This document shows positions 22,495-31,641 of a stretch of 64,000 nt of DNA, piece by piece. Location of the stretch: IMG/VR virus record IMGVR_UViG_3300027969_003844, positions 1 to 64,000 of that record; one strand, written 5' to 3'. A program made the position numbers and the translations under genes. How positions within the stretch are numbered: the stretch's first letter is position 1; every line of letters begins with the position of its first letter. The DNA is from a virus. The notes beneath the pieces were generated by a model. It was not told the DNA's origin. It ran no database searches and saw nothing but the letters and a program-made list of their open reading frames with translations.

Positions 22495-24707
22495 TATGAA
22501 ATTACTAATTCATTGTTAACACAACTTACGTTATGTGATAACATTCCGTCTTTGATAATACGTTTAGCAATAGGCAACCGAATCTGCTCGTTTATTAAAC
22601 GCTTCATTGGTCGAGCACCCATAGTTTCGCTGTATCCGTTTTCAGCCAAATAGTCCAACGAGCTATCGTCATAGTTAACTGTCTGTCCTTGTTCAACAAG
22701 TTGATCAACAATTTGACGCATAAACTTGTCTGCAATACGCCGAGTTACTTCTTTTGCCAAACGATTGAACTTGACCACTGCGTCTAAACGATTTCGGAAT
22801 TCAGGAGTAAAGAATCTCTTTACCGCTTCATCAGTTGCACTGTCATTGAAACCTCCGCCAAAGCCAATGATGTTCTTTTCACTGTCGGCCGCACCTAAAT
22901 TGCTGGTTAAAATAACAAATGCATTTCGAGCACTGGCCTGTTTATTGTCACTGCCAGTAACAATACCATTGTCCATTAAACCAAGCAAGACTTGAATAAC
23001 ATCTGGATGTGCTTTTTCAATTTCATCAAATAGTAGTACGCAATTAGGTACACGCTCTAGTTCATTGATTAACTTACCAGAACCAGTTTTACCTTCGCCA
23101 TATCCAACGTATCCCGGAGGACTACCAATTAGCGAAGCAATTTTATGAGGTTCACGATACTCGCTCATATCAAAACGGATCATCTCCATGCCCAGACCTT
23201 CGGCAAGTTGATTTGCAAGTTCTGTTTTACCAGTACCAGTTGGGCCAACAAACAAGAAATTGGCCATTGGGCGATTGACTTCTTTAAGGCCCGACTTGGC
23301 AATATACACCATGTTCATTAGTCGCTCAATTGCATCATCTTGACCAAACACATTTGTACGCATACGACTTTCTAAGTCTGTAACTGCAATGTTTTTATGT
23401 TCGCCAAGTTGTTCAATTGGTACGCGAGTAATTTCACTGACTTCTAGTCTGATATTATCTTTGTTTACTTCTGAACCAATTGGTGCGTTTGTGACACGTA
23501 ATCGTGACATTGATGCATCAATAATATCAATGGCCTTATCTGGCAACTTCTTATCTAGCATGTACTTCATTGAAAGATCAATTGCTAGATCAATTGCTTC
23601 TTCGCGGATACTTAACTTATGATAATCAGAATAAATTGGAGCAACTCGACGCAACATAATTCGAGTATCTTCAACTGACATTTCATTAATGTCAACACGA
23701 GTAAATCTACGTAGTAACGCACGGTCTTTTTCAAAGTTCTCACGGAACTCGTCGTAAGTGGTGCTACCAATACAGCGCAAGCGGCCTTTCTCTAGTGCTG
23801 GCTTTAACAAATTTGCAACGTCCATGCTGCCTTGTCCGCCGGAACCTGCACCCATGATCATATGAATTTCATCAATGAATAAGATGGCATCATCACGTTC
23901 TTCTAGAGCTTCAAGTACATGTTGCATACGTTCTTCAAAGTCTCCTCGATAACGTGTGCCAGCAAGAAGCTTGCCAATATCCAGGCTATAAATTGTTTTT
24001 TTCTTTAAGACTTCTGGCACTTCGTTGCGAACAATGGCCACAGCTAGTCCTTCGACAATTGCAGTTTTACCTACACCAGGGTCACCAACCATAATTGCAT
24101 TGTTTTTCTTCTTGCGTGTCAGGGTTTGTGCAAGACGGAACACTTCTTTCTCACGCCCAATCAACGGATCAATAAGTTTTTTCTCTGCACTTCTGTTCAA
24201 GTTTGTTGTGTACTTGTTTAGAACTTTTTCACTGTCGCGCTTCTTAGCAGTTTTACTTTCCTTGCTATGAGTATCTTTTAACTTACCAACATAATTTAAA
24301 ATTACTTCTTTGGTAACACCGTTCTTGCCCAAGAAGAAATTGGCATGACTATTTTTTTCACTGGTAATACTAATCAGTAAATCCAATGGTTCCATGTGAC
24401 CACGGCCAGTAAAGATTGCCTGTGTATAAGCACGATTGAAGCAACGTTCTAAAGTTGCAGTTTTGCGTGGCTTGGCCACACCTTCAACCCGGATGTCTTC
24501 TTGATCTCGTAACCATTCGTTGATCTCATCACCAAGTGACATTACATCAACATTTAATTCTCCAAGAACATTACGAATCTCTTCTTCGTCGAGCATGACT
24601 CGAAGAATATGTTCTAGCGTAACGTATTCATGTTCTCTGCTTAATGCATCCTGGAATGCACGGGCAATAACCTCGTTGATACGTTGATTATCTGATTCTT
24701 GGCTCAT
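22494..24707 (-). CDS. clpA: ClpA-type AAA+ unfoldase
   Basis: 737 aa with a Clp N-domain (1-140), first AAA+ (Walker A GDPGVGKT 208-215, Walker B LFIDE 276-280) and second AAA+ (GPTGTGKT 488-495, LLFDE 558-562). The IIGFGGG loop at 613-619 aligns with the IGL loop of ClpA that docks on ClpP. Full length for the family. No ClpP is in the window, so it should feed substrates to host ClpP or act alone as a remodelase. Stop/start ATGA overlap with the deformylase gene. Confidence 0.93.
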   Translation of the reverse strand: MSQESDNQRINEVIARAFQDALSREHEYVTLEHILRVMLDEEEIRNVLGELNVDVMSLGDEINEWLRDQEDIRVEGVAKPRKTATLERCFNRAYTQAIFTGRGHMEPLDLLISITSEKNSHANFFLGKNGVTKEVILNYVGKLKDTHSKESKTAKKRDSEKVLNKYTTNLNRSAEKKLIDPLIGREKEVFRLAQTLTRKKKNNAIMVGDPGVGKTAIVEGLAVAIVRNEVPEVLKKKTIYSLDIGKLLAGTRYRGDFEERMQHVLEALEERDDAILFIDEIHMIMGAGSGGQGSMDVANLLKPALEKGRLRCIGSTTYDEFRENFEKDRALLRRFTRVDINEMSVEDTRIMLRRVAPIYSDYHKLSIREEAIDLAIDLSMKYMLDKKLPDKAIDIIDASMSRLRVTNAPIGSEVNKDNIRLEVSEITRVPIEQLGEHKNIAVTDLESRMRTNVFGQDDAIERLMNMVYIAKSGLKEVNRPMANFLFVGPTGTGKTELANQLAEGLGMEMIRFDMSEYREPHKIASLIGSPPGYVGYGEGKTGSGKLINELERVPNCVLLFDEIEKAHPDVIQVLLGLMDNGIVTGSDNKQASARNAFVILTSNLGAADSEKNIIGFGGGFNDSATDEAVKRFFTPEFRNRLDAVVKFNRLAKEVTRRIADKFMRQIVDQLVEQGQTVNYDDSSLDYLAENGYSETMGARPMKRLINEQIRLPIAKRIIKDGMLSHNVSCVNNELVIS

Positions 24708-25204
24708 ATAACTACCTTCTTAAATTTACGTAACTTTTTAATTTGCTTAGTTCTAGCTAACTGTAGTCCCAATTTTGATGAGCGATCAGTGAATGTAACA
24801 CCATTTAAATGATCAAGCTCATGTACATAACATCTAGCTAAAATTCCATCAAATCGCTGTTCTACTACCTCACCATTGAGTGTGGTATAACGAGCATGTA
24901 CCCACTTTGGCCTACGAATATTTAACCAAAGTGCAGGGAATGATAAACAACCTTCTGGTCCTATTTCGTCAGGCCCGTTTTCTATAATTGTTGGATTAAT
25001 ACAAACATAGTTGGGTCCTTCTTGTGGACCCATAACAAACATCCGTACTGCCATTCCACACTGTGGTGCAGCCAGGCCAATGCCTCCATTGCTCCACATT
25101 ATCAAAAACATATCTTTGGCCAAAGATTCTAAATTAATATCTGCGTCTGTTACAGGAATAGACGCTTTTAATATTGGATGATTTTCTTCTACAAGTTCTA
25201 ACAT
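24704..25204 (-). CDS. def: peptide deformylase
   Basis: 166 aa. All three motifs: GIGLAAPQ (41-48), EGCLSFP (84-90, C86) and HELDH (128-132). C86, H128 and H132 bind the metal and E129 is the catalyst, so it should be active in removing N-terminal formyl groups. Phage deformylases are often shorter; this one retains a C-terminal basic helix (KQIKKLRKFKK). Co-translated with clpA. Confidence 0.95.
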   Translation of the reverse strand: MLELVEENHPILKASIPVTDADINLESLAKDMFLIMWSNGGIGLAAPQCGMAVRMFVMGPQEGPNYVCINPTIIENGPDEIGPEGCLSFPALWLNIRRPKWVHARYTTLNGEVVEQRFDGILARCYVHELDHLNGVTFTDRSSKLGLQLARTKQIKKLRKFKKVVI

Positions 25205-25216
25205 ATGATAAGTTTA

Positions 25217-25999
25217 CTAAATTCTTCCCTGTAAGTCAATGATCGATTTGTTCATATCTTCACTGGACAGTTGTGGTATCTTTACAATTACTACAATGAA
25301 TGCATTTCCTCTAAGAGAAGAACCTCGTATATTCATGCCCCTATTCTTTAATCTTAACTGAGCGCCAGGTTGAACTCCAGCTGGTATACTTACTTCTATG
25401 CTTGATCCATCAATATCCGTTACCATAAGCTTAGATCCAATCATTGCATCCCATACAGAAATTGTACATTCTGCATACAGGTCATGATTTTTAACTTCCC
25501 AGGTACCATGTGGTTGAATGGCAAGTTTAACGTACAAATCGCCTGGGGGCTGTTGTGGCAACAACTCTCCGCCTTCGCCTGCATATCGTATTTTAATATC
25601 TTTGGTTGAGCCTGATGGAAAATTAACCCATATTTTCTTCAGAGTGCCTTCCGGTGTAGTAAATTTAATTTCCCTGGAAAATCCAGTGTGCGCTTCTTCC
25701 AGTGTTGCATGAGTTGTAATATGAATGTCGGGATTTCTAACATTACGTGCAGACCAATGAAAGTCAAAATTACCAGATGTTGAACGACCTTGGTTCCTAA
25801 AAAAGTCTCCGAACGCATCGGTTGTATCTGCTTTGCCAGATACTATCATCTCATAAGCTTCTTTGATTTTTTTAAATTCTTCAGCATCACCGCCACGGTC
25901 GGGATGATGTATCATTGCTAATTTACGATAAGCCTGTTTGACTTCTTCGTCTGTAGCACCGTTTGTGAGTCCGAGTATTTTATAGTAATCTGATGTCAC
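25217..25999 (-). CDS. DnaJ/CbpA-like J-domain co-chaperone
   Basis: 260 aa. J domain at 1-70 with HPD at 32-34; no Gly/Phe-CxxCxGxG zinc region; residues 90-250 resemble the two substrate-binding beta domains of DnaJ/CbpA (PGDLYVKLAIQPHGTW, IPAGVQPGAQLRLKNRGM). It probably recruits host DnaK. It sits in a run with deformylase, ClpA and IF-1. Confidence 0.93.
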   Translation of the reverse strand: MTSDYYKILGLTNGATDEEVKQAYRKLAMIHHPDRGGDAEEFKKIKEAYEMIVSGKADTTDAFGDFFRNQGRSTSGNFDFHWSARNVRNPDIHITTHATLEEAHTGFSREIKFTTPEGTLKKIWVNFPSGSTKDIKIRYAGEGGELLPQQPPGDLYVKLAIQPHGTWEVKNHDLYAECTISVWDAMIGSKLMVTDIDGSSIEVSIPAGVQPGAQLRLKNRGMNIRGSSLRGNAFIVVIVKIPQLSSEDMNKSIIDLQGRI

Positions 26000-26010
26000 G
26001 GATTAGATTA

Positions 26011-26298
26011 CTATTTGACACTGTCAAACGCTTTTTTCTGTTCTCTATACCAATCTTGCCATGCACTTGTTATCTCAGAACATGAATGATATTTTGAATA
26101 GTTTTTGTTGACAGTTTCTAGTAACTCACTTAGTTTAACTTCTGGTTTACCAATTGTGCTTAGGGCAGGACATTCATTGAGAAGCTCATCTGGCACAGTG
26201 GGGAAAGTCCTGACCACAGGAACAGTTGTAGTTGCACATCCAGATAACAATATGCTTAGTGTTAATAATATTAGTTCTTTGGTAGGAAGTCTTGCCAT
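26011..26298 (-). CDS. o-spanin (Rz1-like outer-membrane lipoprotein)
   Basis: 95 aa. Signal peptide LILLTLSILLSGC with lipobox LSGC, then a Pro-containing stretch and a helical tail with two Cys (ECPALS, YHSCSE). Its start lies 28 nt inside the end of the i-spanin gene, the usual overlapping Rz/Rz1 arrangement. It should join the inner-membrane partner to fuse the host membranes at lysis. Confidence 0.75.
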   Translation of the reverse strand: MARLPTKELILLTLSILLSGCATTTVPVVRTFPTVPDELLNECPALSTIGKPEVKLSELLETVNKNYSKYHSCSEITSAWQDWYREQKKAFDSVK

Positions 26299-26807
26299 GG
26301 TCTTTTTGCTTTCGGTTGTGCTGCCTTATTAAAATCGCGTGTGCTTACAGTTGAATCAGTGCTCAAAACAACATCTTTAATTTCAATTCCTGCGGCACTT
26401 GCATCGTGTGCAGTAATTGCTGATTGTGGTATCTTGCATGCCGCATCTGAAATAGCAACTTCTTTTTCAATATACTCTTTAATCACATCACCTTGTTTTT
26501 CAATTACTTTGGTTCTTGTAATGTACTTGGTAACAATTTTTGTGTTTATTTCGGCGGACATTGCTTCAGCCTGAGCCACTTTAATTTCTAATTCTGAAAC
26601 TTTGATTTTCCATTCATTGTCTTTAGAAATTCCGCCTTCATACCATACGCCCAGTACGACTAAAATAATACCAAGAACCTGTAAAGGTAACCCATATGAT
26701 TTAATAAATGGAATTGCGGATAATAGCCAGCTGGACAGTATCACTAGAATACCAGCAATCAATGTTAAATGAAAAATCCAATCTGGTAAGAAGTTTAATA
26801 TCCACAT
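26271..26807 (-). CDS. i-spanin (Rz-like inner-membrane protein)
   Basis: 178 aa. Two hydrophobic segments (about 12-32 and 38-60), then a periplasmic coiled coil (KVSELEIKVAQAEAMSAEI) and a basic, Pro-rich end. Overlaps the o-spanin gene. Acts in the last step of lysis together with the SleB-type endolysin at 52894-53574. Confidence 0.75.
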   Translation of the reverse strand: MWILNFLPDWIFHLTLIAGILVILSSWLLSAIPFIKSYGLPLQVLGIILVVLGVWYEGGISKDNEWKIKVSELEIKVAQAEAMSAEINTKIVTKYITRTKVIEKQGDVIKEYIEKEVAISDAACKIPQSAITAHDASAAGIEIKDVVLSTDSTVSTRDFNKAAQPKAKRPWQDFLPKN

Positions 26808-26815
26808 ACTCTACT

Positions 26816-27037
26816 CTATATTCTATGTCGGAACATGATCCGACCCTTTGTCATATCATACGGACTTATTTCGACGTCAACCAAGTCACCTGGTATGATA
26901 TTAATTTTATGCATTCTGAGCTTGCCTGCTAGGTGCCCTAGAATTTCATGCCCAGAATCAAGTTTAATCTTGAATACTGCATTTGGTAAAGCGTCAGTGA
27001 TATGACCCTTGACTAAAAGACTTTCTGATTTTGCCAC
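26816..27037 (-). CDS. infA: translation initiation factor IF-1
   Basis: 73 aa, the family's standard length, a single S1/OB domain: ALPNAVFKIKLDSGHEILGH, GKLRMHKINIIPGD and ISPYDMTKGRI are near-consensus IF-1 blocks. It occludes the A site during initiation. Start codon is GTG (27035-27037) and I see no Shine-Dalgarno upstream. IF-1 is very rare in phage genomes; with S21 and deformylase it forms a translation-takeover set. Confidence 0.95.
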   Translation of the reverse strand: MAKSESLLVKGHITDALPNAVFKIKLDSGHEILGHLAGKLRMHKINIIPGDLVDVEISPYDMTKGRIMFRHRI

Positions 27038-27046
27038 AACAACGAA

Positions 27047-27529
27047 TTAATATTTTGTTAACGTTTTTATACGCATATACCAATCTCTGCTGTCTGGTGG
27101 CAATGCATATAATTTAGGATTTTGAATAATCTTATAGTTTAGCGAGTTAATATCTAAATCTTCTCGCTTACCATCCATGCCAATGAATTTCCATTCTTGT
27201 GGTCCAGTAACATGTTCAATATCTTTAATAATAGTTATGATATTGTTATTGAGGCCAGGTAACCGTTTTAGTTCAATGTACACATGAAATTTGCCATCAT
27301 TATCGCTGGCATCACTTACTTCAACATCTGAAATACTATTACTAGGCGACCATTCTAAATACGCACCTAAATCTGTGGCTGCATCAAATGAGTCAACCTT
27401 GAATGCAACAACAACAGTATCAGCATCGTTTCCAATTTTAGGCTTGTAGCGATCAATTTCAACCAATGGGTTGACTAAATCAATCAATTCATTAATACGA
27501 AGATTTTCATTAAGTTGGTACTTCTTCAC
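27047..27529 (-). CDS. conserved T4-like phage hypothetical protein, 160 aa
   Basis: GTG start at 27529 chosen because AGGAGG lies 6 nt upstream; the longer ORF begins inside the ribosome site. Mixed alpha/beta with acidic middle. Overlaps the previous gene by 20 nt and the two are probably a functional pair; similar pairs occur in marine T4-like phages. Function unknown. Confidence 0.65.
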   Translation of the reverse strand: MKKYQLNENLRINELIDLVNPLVEIDRYKPKIGNDADTVVVAFKVDSFDAATDLGAYLEWSPSNSISDVEVSDASDNDGKFHVYIELKRLPGLNNNIITIIKDIEHVTGPQEWKFIGMDGKREDLDINSLNYKIIQNPKLYALPPDSRDWYMRIKTLTKY

Positions 27530-28043
27530 TTGGCACCTCCTCATTGTTTTCTAAACCCTGTTCTCCGTCAAGTTCCTCTTCATATGCAGATTCGATACTA
27601 TCATAATCAATATCGTCTGTGTCTTTGATGTCTTCACTTACATCTAGTAACGTTTTAGGAAATCTAATGTTTACTAACCAAACTTTCTTTTTTATACTCT
27701 TTGGTATGCGTTGTCCATCAACAGTACTAATAAGATCTTCGGGGCCGCTGACCTTAGAAAATGTTTCTAAAGTGTCTTCACCCATTTTAACCTTACAGCC
27801 GTTTTTAACAAGACGCATGGCTGCATCCGGATTTGGCATTAATTTATGTGGGTACATTAATGTACATTCTACCCAATGACGTTCTACAAATGGACCGTCG
27901 ACAATCTCACCTTTGATCCAATTTTCGTAGGCATATACATCCATACGATCCAGAACGCGGTCGATTTCAACTAGTGTGTCAATAACGTTAGGACTACGGT
28001 GTATTGTATCTAAGTTTTGATAAATGGTATGTTGTTTTAGCAT
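27510..28043 (-). CDS. conserved T4-like phage hypothetical protein, 177 aa
   Basis: RSPNVIDTLVEIDRVLDRMD, YAYENWIKGEIVDGP and WVECTLMYPHKLMPNP are conserved-looking blocks; the C-terminus is highly acidic. Known in marine T4-like phages without assigned function. ATG 28043 lies 7 nt after a CTAAATA late-type box and has no Shine-Dalgarno. First gene of the long late-type operon that continues through IF-1, spanins, dnaJ-like, def and clpA. Confidence 0.65.
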   Translation of the reverse strand: MLKQHTIYQNLDTIHRSPNVIDTLVEIDRVLDRMDVYAYENWIKGEIVDGPFVERHWVECTLMYPHKLMPNPDAAMRLVKNGCKVKMGEDTLETFSKVSGPEDLISTVDGQRIPKSIKKKVWLVNIRFPKTLLDVSEDIKDTDDIDYDSIESAYEEELDGEQGLENNEEVPSEEVPT

Positions 28044-28050
28044 GATAAGA

Positions 28051-28057
28051 TATTTAG
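28051..28057 (-). promoter_or_regulatory. late-promoter-like CTAAATA box
   Basis: CTAAATA ends 7 nt before ATG 28043. If it works like the T4 late -10, the mRNA start falls at or next to the ATG, giving a leaderless or near-leaderless message. Confidence 0.5.
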
Positions 28058-28124
28058 CCGATTAATGCCTTAACCGTAGCCAAGACAGTTCGATGGATTA
28101 AATACCTTTGGTTCAGCGATGAAT

Positions 28125-28147
28125 CTTAACCCAAAAGTTGGGTTGAG
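28125..28147. repeat. hairpin between divergent genes
   Basis: CTTAACCCAA (28125-28134) pairs with TTGGGTTGAG (28138-28147) with one G-T pair, loop AAG. In the 166-bp divergent region between 28043 and PhoH; otherwise I see no clear sigma70 promoter there. No T-run follows, so it is more likely a leader or operator element than a terminator. Confidence 0.45.
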
Positions 28148-28209
28148 TCTTATATATTGCAAAATTTATTAAAATCAGCCCAACAATATTATTATTGTAG
28201 AGGAGCAAG

Positions 28210-28971
28210 ATGAGAAACAAGCAACGACGAGTCCCTCAGCAGGACCGGAAAGCGGCGTTCAATGGTAACGCGGTCATCGATTTAAATCATTTCAGAGACA
28301 CTGACACTAACACTAAACCCTCCAAGTATAAACGAGTTGAAATTACGCCACGTAATTTGCGCCAAGAAGACTATTTGGCACACTTAGAAAATCCACAAAA
28401 AGACATGGTGTTTGCACTAGGACCCGCAGGAACTGGTAAAACACTATTGGCCACATTGTGGGCAGTGAAGCAATTAAAATCGGGCGAAATTGACAGAATT
28501 GTTGTAACTCGACCAGCAGTTAGTGTAGACGAACAGCATGGTTTTTTACCTGGTGATTTAATGAGTAAAATGGCTCCTTGGACGAGACCGGTATTTGATG
28601 TATTTCGAGAATATTGGAACAATAAACAAATTGAATCAATGATTACCGAAGGCATTATCGAAGTTGCACCATTGGCCTACATGCGCGGTCGTACATTTAC
28701 TCGTAGCGTTGTTATTGCAGATGAAATGCAAAATGCAACACCTAGTCAGATGAAAATGTTACTAACACGTATTGGTGATGGCAGTAAGTTTATTATTACT
28801 GGAGATCTTGATCAGCACGATCGTGGATATGAACACAACGGTTTAAAAGACTTCATGGAAAAACTTTTAGACAGCAACAGAGCAAACAGGCTGACTGTTG
28901 TCAAGTTTGAATTGAATCACGTTGAGCGTCATCCTGCGGTAGCACAGGTACTTGGAATTTACCAAGAATAA
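28210..28971 (+). CDS. phoH: PhoH-family ATPase
   Basis: 253 aa. Walker A GPAGTGKT (71-78), then TRPAVSVDEQHGFLPGD and ADEMQNATP (Walker B region), as in PhoH. N-terminal 50 residues are basic and variable. GAGGAG precedes the ATG. PhoH is widespread in marine and freshwater phages; it may act as an RNA helicase/ATPase, still unproven. Convergent with the HAD gene through a shared terminator. Confidence 0.92.
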   Translation: MRNKQRRVPQQDRKAAFNGNAVIDLNHFRDTDTNTKPSKYKRVEITPRNLRQEDYLAHLENPQKDMVFALGPAGTGKTLLATLWAVKQLKSGEIDRIVVTRPAVSVDEQHGFLPGDLMSKMAPWTRPVFDVFREYWNNKQIESMITEGIIEVAPLAYMRGRTFTRSVVIADEMQNATPSQMKMLLTRIGDGSKFIITGDLDQHDRGYEHNGLKDFMEKLLDSNRANRLTVVKFELNHVERHPAVAQVLGIYQE

Positions 28972-28978
28972 TACCAAT

Positions 28979-29006
28979 AAAGTAGGGGAGAATCTCCCCT
29001 ACTTTT
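28979..29006. terminator. bidirectional intrinsic terminator
   Basis: 12-bp perfect stem (28979-28990 / 28994-29005) with loop AAT, with A- and T-flanks. Between convergent phoH and the HAD gene. Confidence 0.9.
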
Positions 29007-29025
29007 AGATGTCAACGCCTTTATA

Positions 29026-29622
29026 TCAATTATTAATGATGTTGTAAATTTCTGCCCAGTTATGTACCCTAGAAACAGCACCAGCGTACTTTTGATTATG
29101 TGGATTATCCATTAGCAATGGTTGTAGACCAAATTTAAATCCTAGTTCGGCATTCTTGGGCTTGTCTTCGATCCAAAAAAATCCACTGTCTGTATATTTA
29201 GAAAGTTGATCTCCCTTATCGCCATGCAATGGAAGAATGTATAATTCATCAACAACACCGTCGCCAAACACTTTTTCAAAGTTGGCCATACGTAGTCCGT
29301 ATGTGCGAGGATCCTGTCCAGCAGTGGTGATGGTAATAATTTTCCAACCTTCTGTACTAAGACGACGAAGATATTCGACACTGTCTCTCCAGGAGCCTAG
29401 ATCACCAAATGCATCACTGGCATTGAACCTAGCAATCATGTTGGTACCTTCTTCGTAGGTTACATTAAATTGCTTGCTAATGTCATATTCGTTTTCTAAA
29501 CCAACAACTCTAGTAAAGCCATTGTCTTTTGCCCATTGTACAAATCCAGCTTCCCAGTCTAATATAACTCCATCAACATCAGTTAGTAGTACTTTTTCCA
29601 CAATAATTTCCTTTATTTTCAT
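29026..29622 (-). CDS. HAD-family hydrolase, 198 aa
   Basis: Motif I LLTDVDGVILDW (D-x-D-G-V), motif II ITITTAG, and WIEDKPKN for motif III/IV. Similar phage proteins are annotated as 5'-nucleotidase or polynucleotide phosphatase-like. ATG 29622, with AGG upstream, lies just after the clamp-loader stop (ORF extension to 29637 not needed). A second HAD gene at 47760-48374 is only distantly similar. Confidence 0.8.
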   Translation of the reverse strand: MKIKEIIVEKVLLTDVDGVILDWEAGFVQWAKDNGFTRVVGLENEYDISKQFNVTYEEGTNMIARFNASDAFGDLGSWRDSVEYLRRLSTEGWKIITITTAGQDPRTYGLRMANFEKVFGDGVVDELYILPLHGDKGDQLSKYTDSGFFWIEDKPKNAELGFKFGLQPLLMDNPHNQKYAGAVSRVHNWAEIYNIINN

Positions 29623-29633
29623 TCTACCTATGT

Positions 29634-30560
29634 TCAAGACCCACGAGTAAGTCTCTCTAGTTCCACAAACGTGGCACTTAGATTAATTTCTGGGTCTGCG
29701 GCAAGCCCGTGATTTACCATGCCTTTGCGTATTAATAGCAATGCCTGGTCTTGTATGTCTTCATTGCTACCCCAAAGATCTAAATTACGATACATGAAAC
29801 GATACATATCATCATATTCTTCTAATGTAATTTGTTTAATAATTAAATTACGTGCTTCTCGAATGCGTCCTTGTCGGAATAAATCTACCATGGCAAGTTT
29901 ATAATCACTTTCTGAGTCATCAACTTTTGGTGCATCTAACTTGCCACTTGTGCTACGCATTTGTACCGTATTAATTGCCTTGCGAAGATCAGGATAGCAT
30001 GCCTTAACATACATTTGCAATGTATCAGCGTCAAGGTCTACCCCTTCAGTAACTAAGATTTCTGCCAAACGACGGGTAAAGTCTGTTTCATCTAATGTTC
30101 TAAAAGATATTGACTGTAACCGACTGTGCAATGCTGGAATAATTTTATTAGGATAGTTACATGTCAGAATGAATCGCACGCCTTCATGATACTGTTCAAG
30201 CATACCACGTAAGATACCCTGTGCTGGTGGGGTAATGTAATCAGCTTCATCCAGTAGCACTACCTTAAAAGGTCCCATTGCCATTGTGCTACAGAAATTA
30301 TTAATTTTGTTACGCAGGAAGTCTACGCCATTGTCGCGACTTGCGTTAATGTGCATAAACTCACCTGGGTCAATGCCTAGTTCATTGACAAGAACCTTAG
30401 CAAGTGTAGTCTTTCCTGCACCTGCTTGTCCAGCTAATAGCAAGTGAGGAATGTATTGGTCTTTGACCCAAGTTTGGACCATGTGCTTTTGATCATTGTC
30501 AATCCAAACATAATCGTCAACAGATGCTGGACGATATTTCTCAACCCATAACTCTTTCAT
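29634..30560 (-). CDS. sliding clamp loader subunit (gp44/RFC-like)
   Basis: 308 aa. WVEKYRP N-terminus, Walker A GQAGAGKT (44-51), LLDEAD (102-107), sensor I FILTCNYPNK (130-139) and SRLQS (146-150) with the Arg-finger position, followed by the C-terminal collar. It loads the phage clamp on DNA for the replicative polymerase and late transcription. Its partner gp62 and clamp gp45 are not in the window. Driven by the promoter at 30589-30618. Confidence 0.9.
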   Translation of the reverse strand: MKELWVEKYRPASVDDYVWIDNDQKHMVQTWVKDQYIPHLLLAGQAGAGKTTLAKVLVNELGIDPGEFMHINASRDNGVDFLRNKINNFCSTMAMGPFKVVLLDEADYITPPAQGILRGMLEQYHEGVRFILTCNYPNKIIPALHSRLQSISFRTLDETDFTRRLAEILVTEGVDLDADTLQMYVKACYPDLRKAINTVQMRSTSGKLDAPKVDDSESDYKLAMVDLFRQGRIREARNLIIKQITLEEYDDMYRFMYRNLDLWGSNEDIQDQALLLIRKGMVNHGLAADPEINLSATFVELERLTRGS

Positions 30561-30588
30561 ATTAATCCTTTATCGCAAATATAGTAAT

Positions 30589-30618
30589 ACTATAACAGAA
30601 TGCCGTTACTGGTGTCAA
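30589..30618 (-). promoter_or_regulatory. sigma70-type promoter, TTGACA-18-TATAGT
   Basis: -35 TTGACA (30613-30618), 18 bp, -10 TATAGT (30589-30594), leader about 22 nt with AAGGA before ATG 30560 of the clamp loader. Confidence 0.8.
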
Positions 30619-30624
30619 GCAGAA

Positions 30625-30795
30625 TTACGGTTTCTTTTCTTCAATTGGAATAGTTGCGGTAGATTTTATCAGTGAGGTATGATGTTCAACCGATTGCTCT
30701 GTGGCAGGTTTGGTAAATTTTGATAATGTGACTTCCCCGGCGTGCCACCCAAAAAATGTAAAAAATCCAGCAATAAAATATCCTAAAATCATCAT
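30625..30795 (-). CDS. small membrane protein, 56 aa
   Basis: MMILGYFIAGFFTFFGW is a transmembrane helix; the rest is a soluble polar tail (KFTKPATEQSVEHHTSLIKS). The start overlaps the upstream stop as TAATG. Function unknown; topology suggests N-terminal anchoring with the tail outside or inside unclear. Confidence 0.6.
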   Translation of the reverse strand: MMILGYFIAGFFTFFGWHAGEVTLSKFTKPATEQSVEHHTSLIKSTATIPIEEKKP

Positions 30796-30995
30796 TACCA
30801 GCTTTCAACGTCGGTAATATCTATTTTAGTATTAGATTCTGTTTTATCAGAAAACACGGTAAATTTTACATTGACTGTGGCTCCAATTCCTGATTCGGAA
30901 GTTGAGGTAATTACGTAAAGATCAACCTCTTTGAATTGATTAGCAATTGTAGCAAGTTCTTTTATTTGCTTACGAGTTAGTGTTAGTTCAGTCAT
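30795..30995 (-). CDS. hypothetical protein, 66 aa
   Basis: MTELTLTRKQIKELATIAN followed by a beta-hairpin-rich half. Overlaps both neighbours by a few nt. Similar small proteins in T4-like phages lack a function. Confidence 0.6.
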   Translation of the reverse strand: MTELTLTRKQIKELATIANQFKEVDLYVITSTSESGIGATVNVKFTVFSDKTESNTKIDITDVESW

Positions 30996-31213
30996 TTGAC
31001 ACCTGATAGTTTTGAAAGTACTACTTCTTCTTTATGATCTTGTATAAATTCGTCTTCGCCTACAAATGTTGGGCATTTGATTAATGCATCCTCAACTTGC
31101 CATAGTAATTGATACAACCGCTTTTTATATTCAAATTGCACATAGCCAGTTAAATTACCATCACATGCTCGCATAGTAAGATCATGAATATGAGTACTTG
31201 GGTCTTTATACAC
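30992..31213 (-). CDS. hypothetical protein, 73 aa
   Basis: Starts MYKDPSTHIHDLTMRACDGN; helical, with a charged acidic end. ATGA overlap with the next gene. No family recognised. Confidence 0.6.
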   Translation of the reverse strand: MYKDPSTHIHDLTMRACDGNLTGYVQFEYKKRLYQLLWQVEDALIKCPTFVGEDEFIQDHKEEVVLSKLSGVK

Positions 31214-31340
31214 GATTAAAAAATGATTTAATTAGATTATAAAACTTAAAATCTTGTAACAGAGGAGTATGCATTGGACAACGTCCTTGTCTCCAGTCAC
31301 ATGCAGGGGAATATGTTTTCTTACAAGTATTACAGTTCAT
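31206..31340 (-). CDS. small zinc-ribbon-like protein, 44 aa
   Basis: MNCNTCKKTYSPACDWRQGR gives four Cys in CxxC-x7-C-x6-C order, able to bind zinc. ATG 31340 lies within the co-chaperonin gene's last codons; an ATG at 31352 is the alternative. Possibly a transcription or nucleic-acid accessory factor; no evidence beyond the Cys pattern. Confidence 0.5.
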   Translation of the reverse strand: MNCNTCKKTYSPACDWRQGRCPMHTPLLQDFKFYNLIKSFFNRV

Positions 31341-31641
31341 CTGGTTGGTCATCAGTGACAAGTAATACTTCTTCGTTATCCAAATGCACAAGCTTCAGTG
31401 TTTCACCGTTGTGTTCACATTCAAACTGGCGACTCCAACGTCCGTGTGCAACCAAAACATATTGTCCCGGTTGTACCCAATCGATTCCTTCACCTACCAA
31501 ACGAATTTTTGCCCAGCGCGGACGTACTCCGTGATCTTTACCGTTGTCAGATTTTAAAATAATTCCACCAACAGTGACTCGTTCTTCTAATCCTAGTAAT
31601 TCTGCTAAAATGCGCTTTGGCAATGGTTTAATAGTTTTCAT
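31330..31641 (-). CDS. GroES-like co-chaperonin
   Basis: 103 aa. KPLPKRILAEL opens as in GroES (RPL.DRV.V), a mobile-loop region with VTVGGIIL follows (residues about 21-29, hydrophobic IIL for GroEL binding), and VQPGQYVLVAHGRW fits the dome and base. T4 uses gp31 in the same role to fold its capsid with host GroEL. Followed by the zinc-ribbon gene. Confidence 0.8.
   Translation of the reverse strand: MKTIKPLPKRILAELLGLEERVTVGGIILKSDNGKDHGVRPRWAKIRLVGEGIDWVQPGQYVLVAHGRWSRQFECEHNGETLKLVHLDNEEVLLVTDDQPDEL

Noticed and set aside
22494-24707. Search for an adjacent clpP
   Set aside because: No gene in the window has the Ser-His-Asp ClpP motifs, so no phage ClpP is claimed here.
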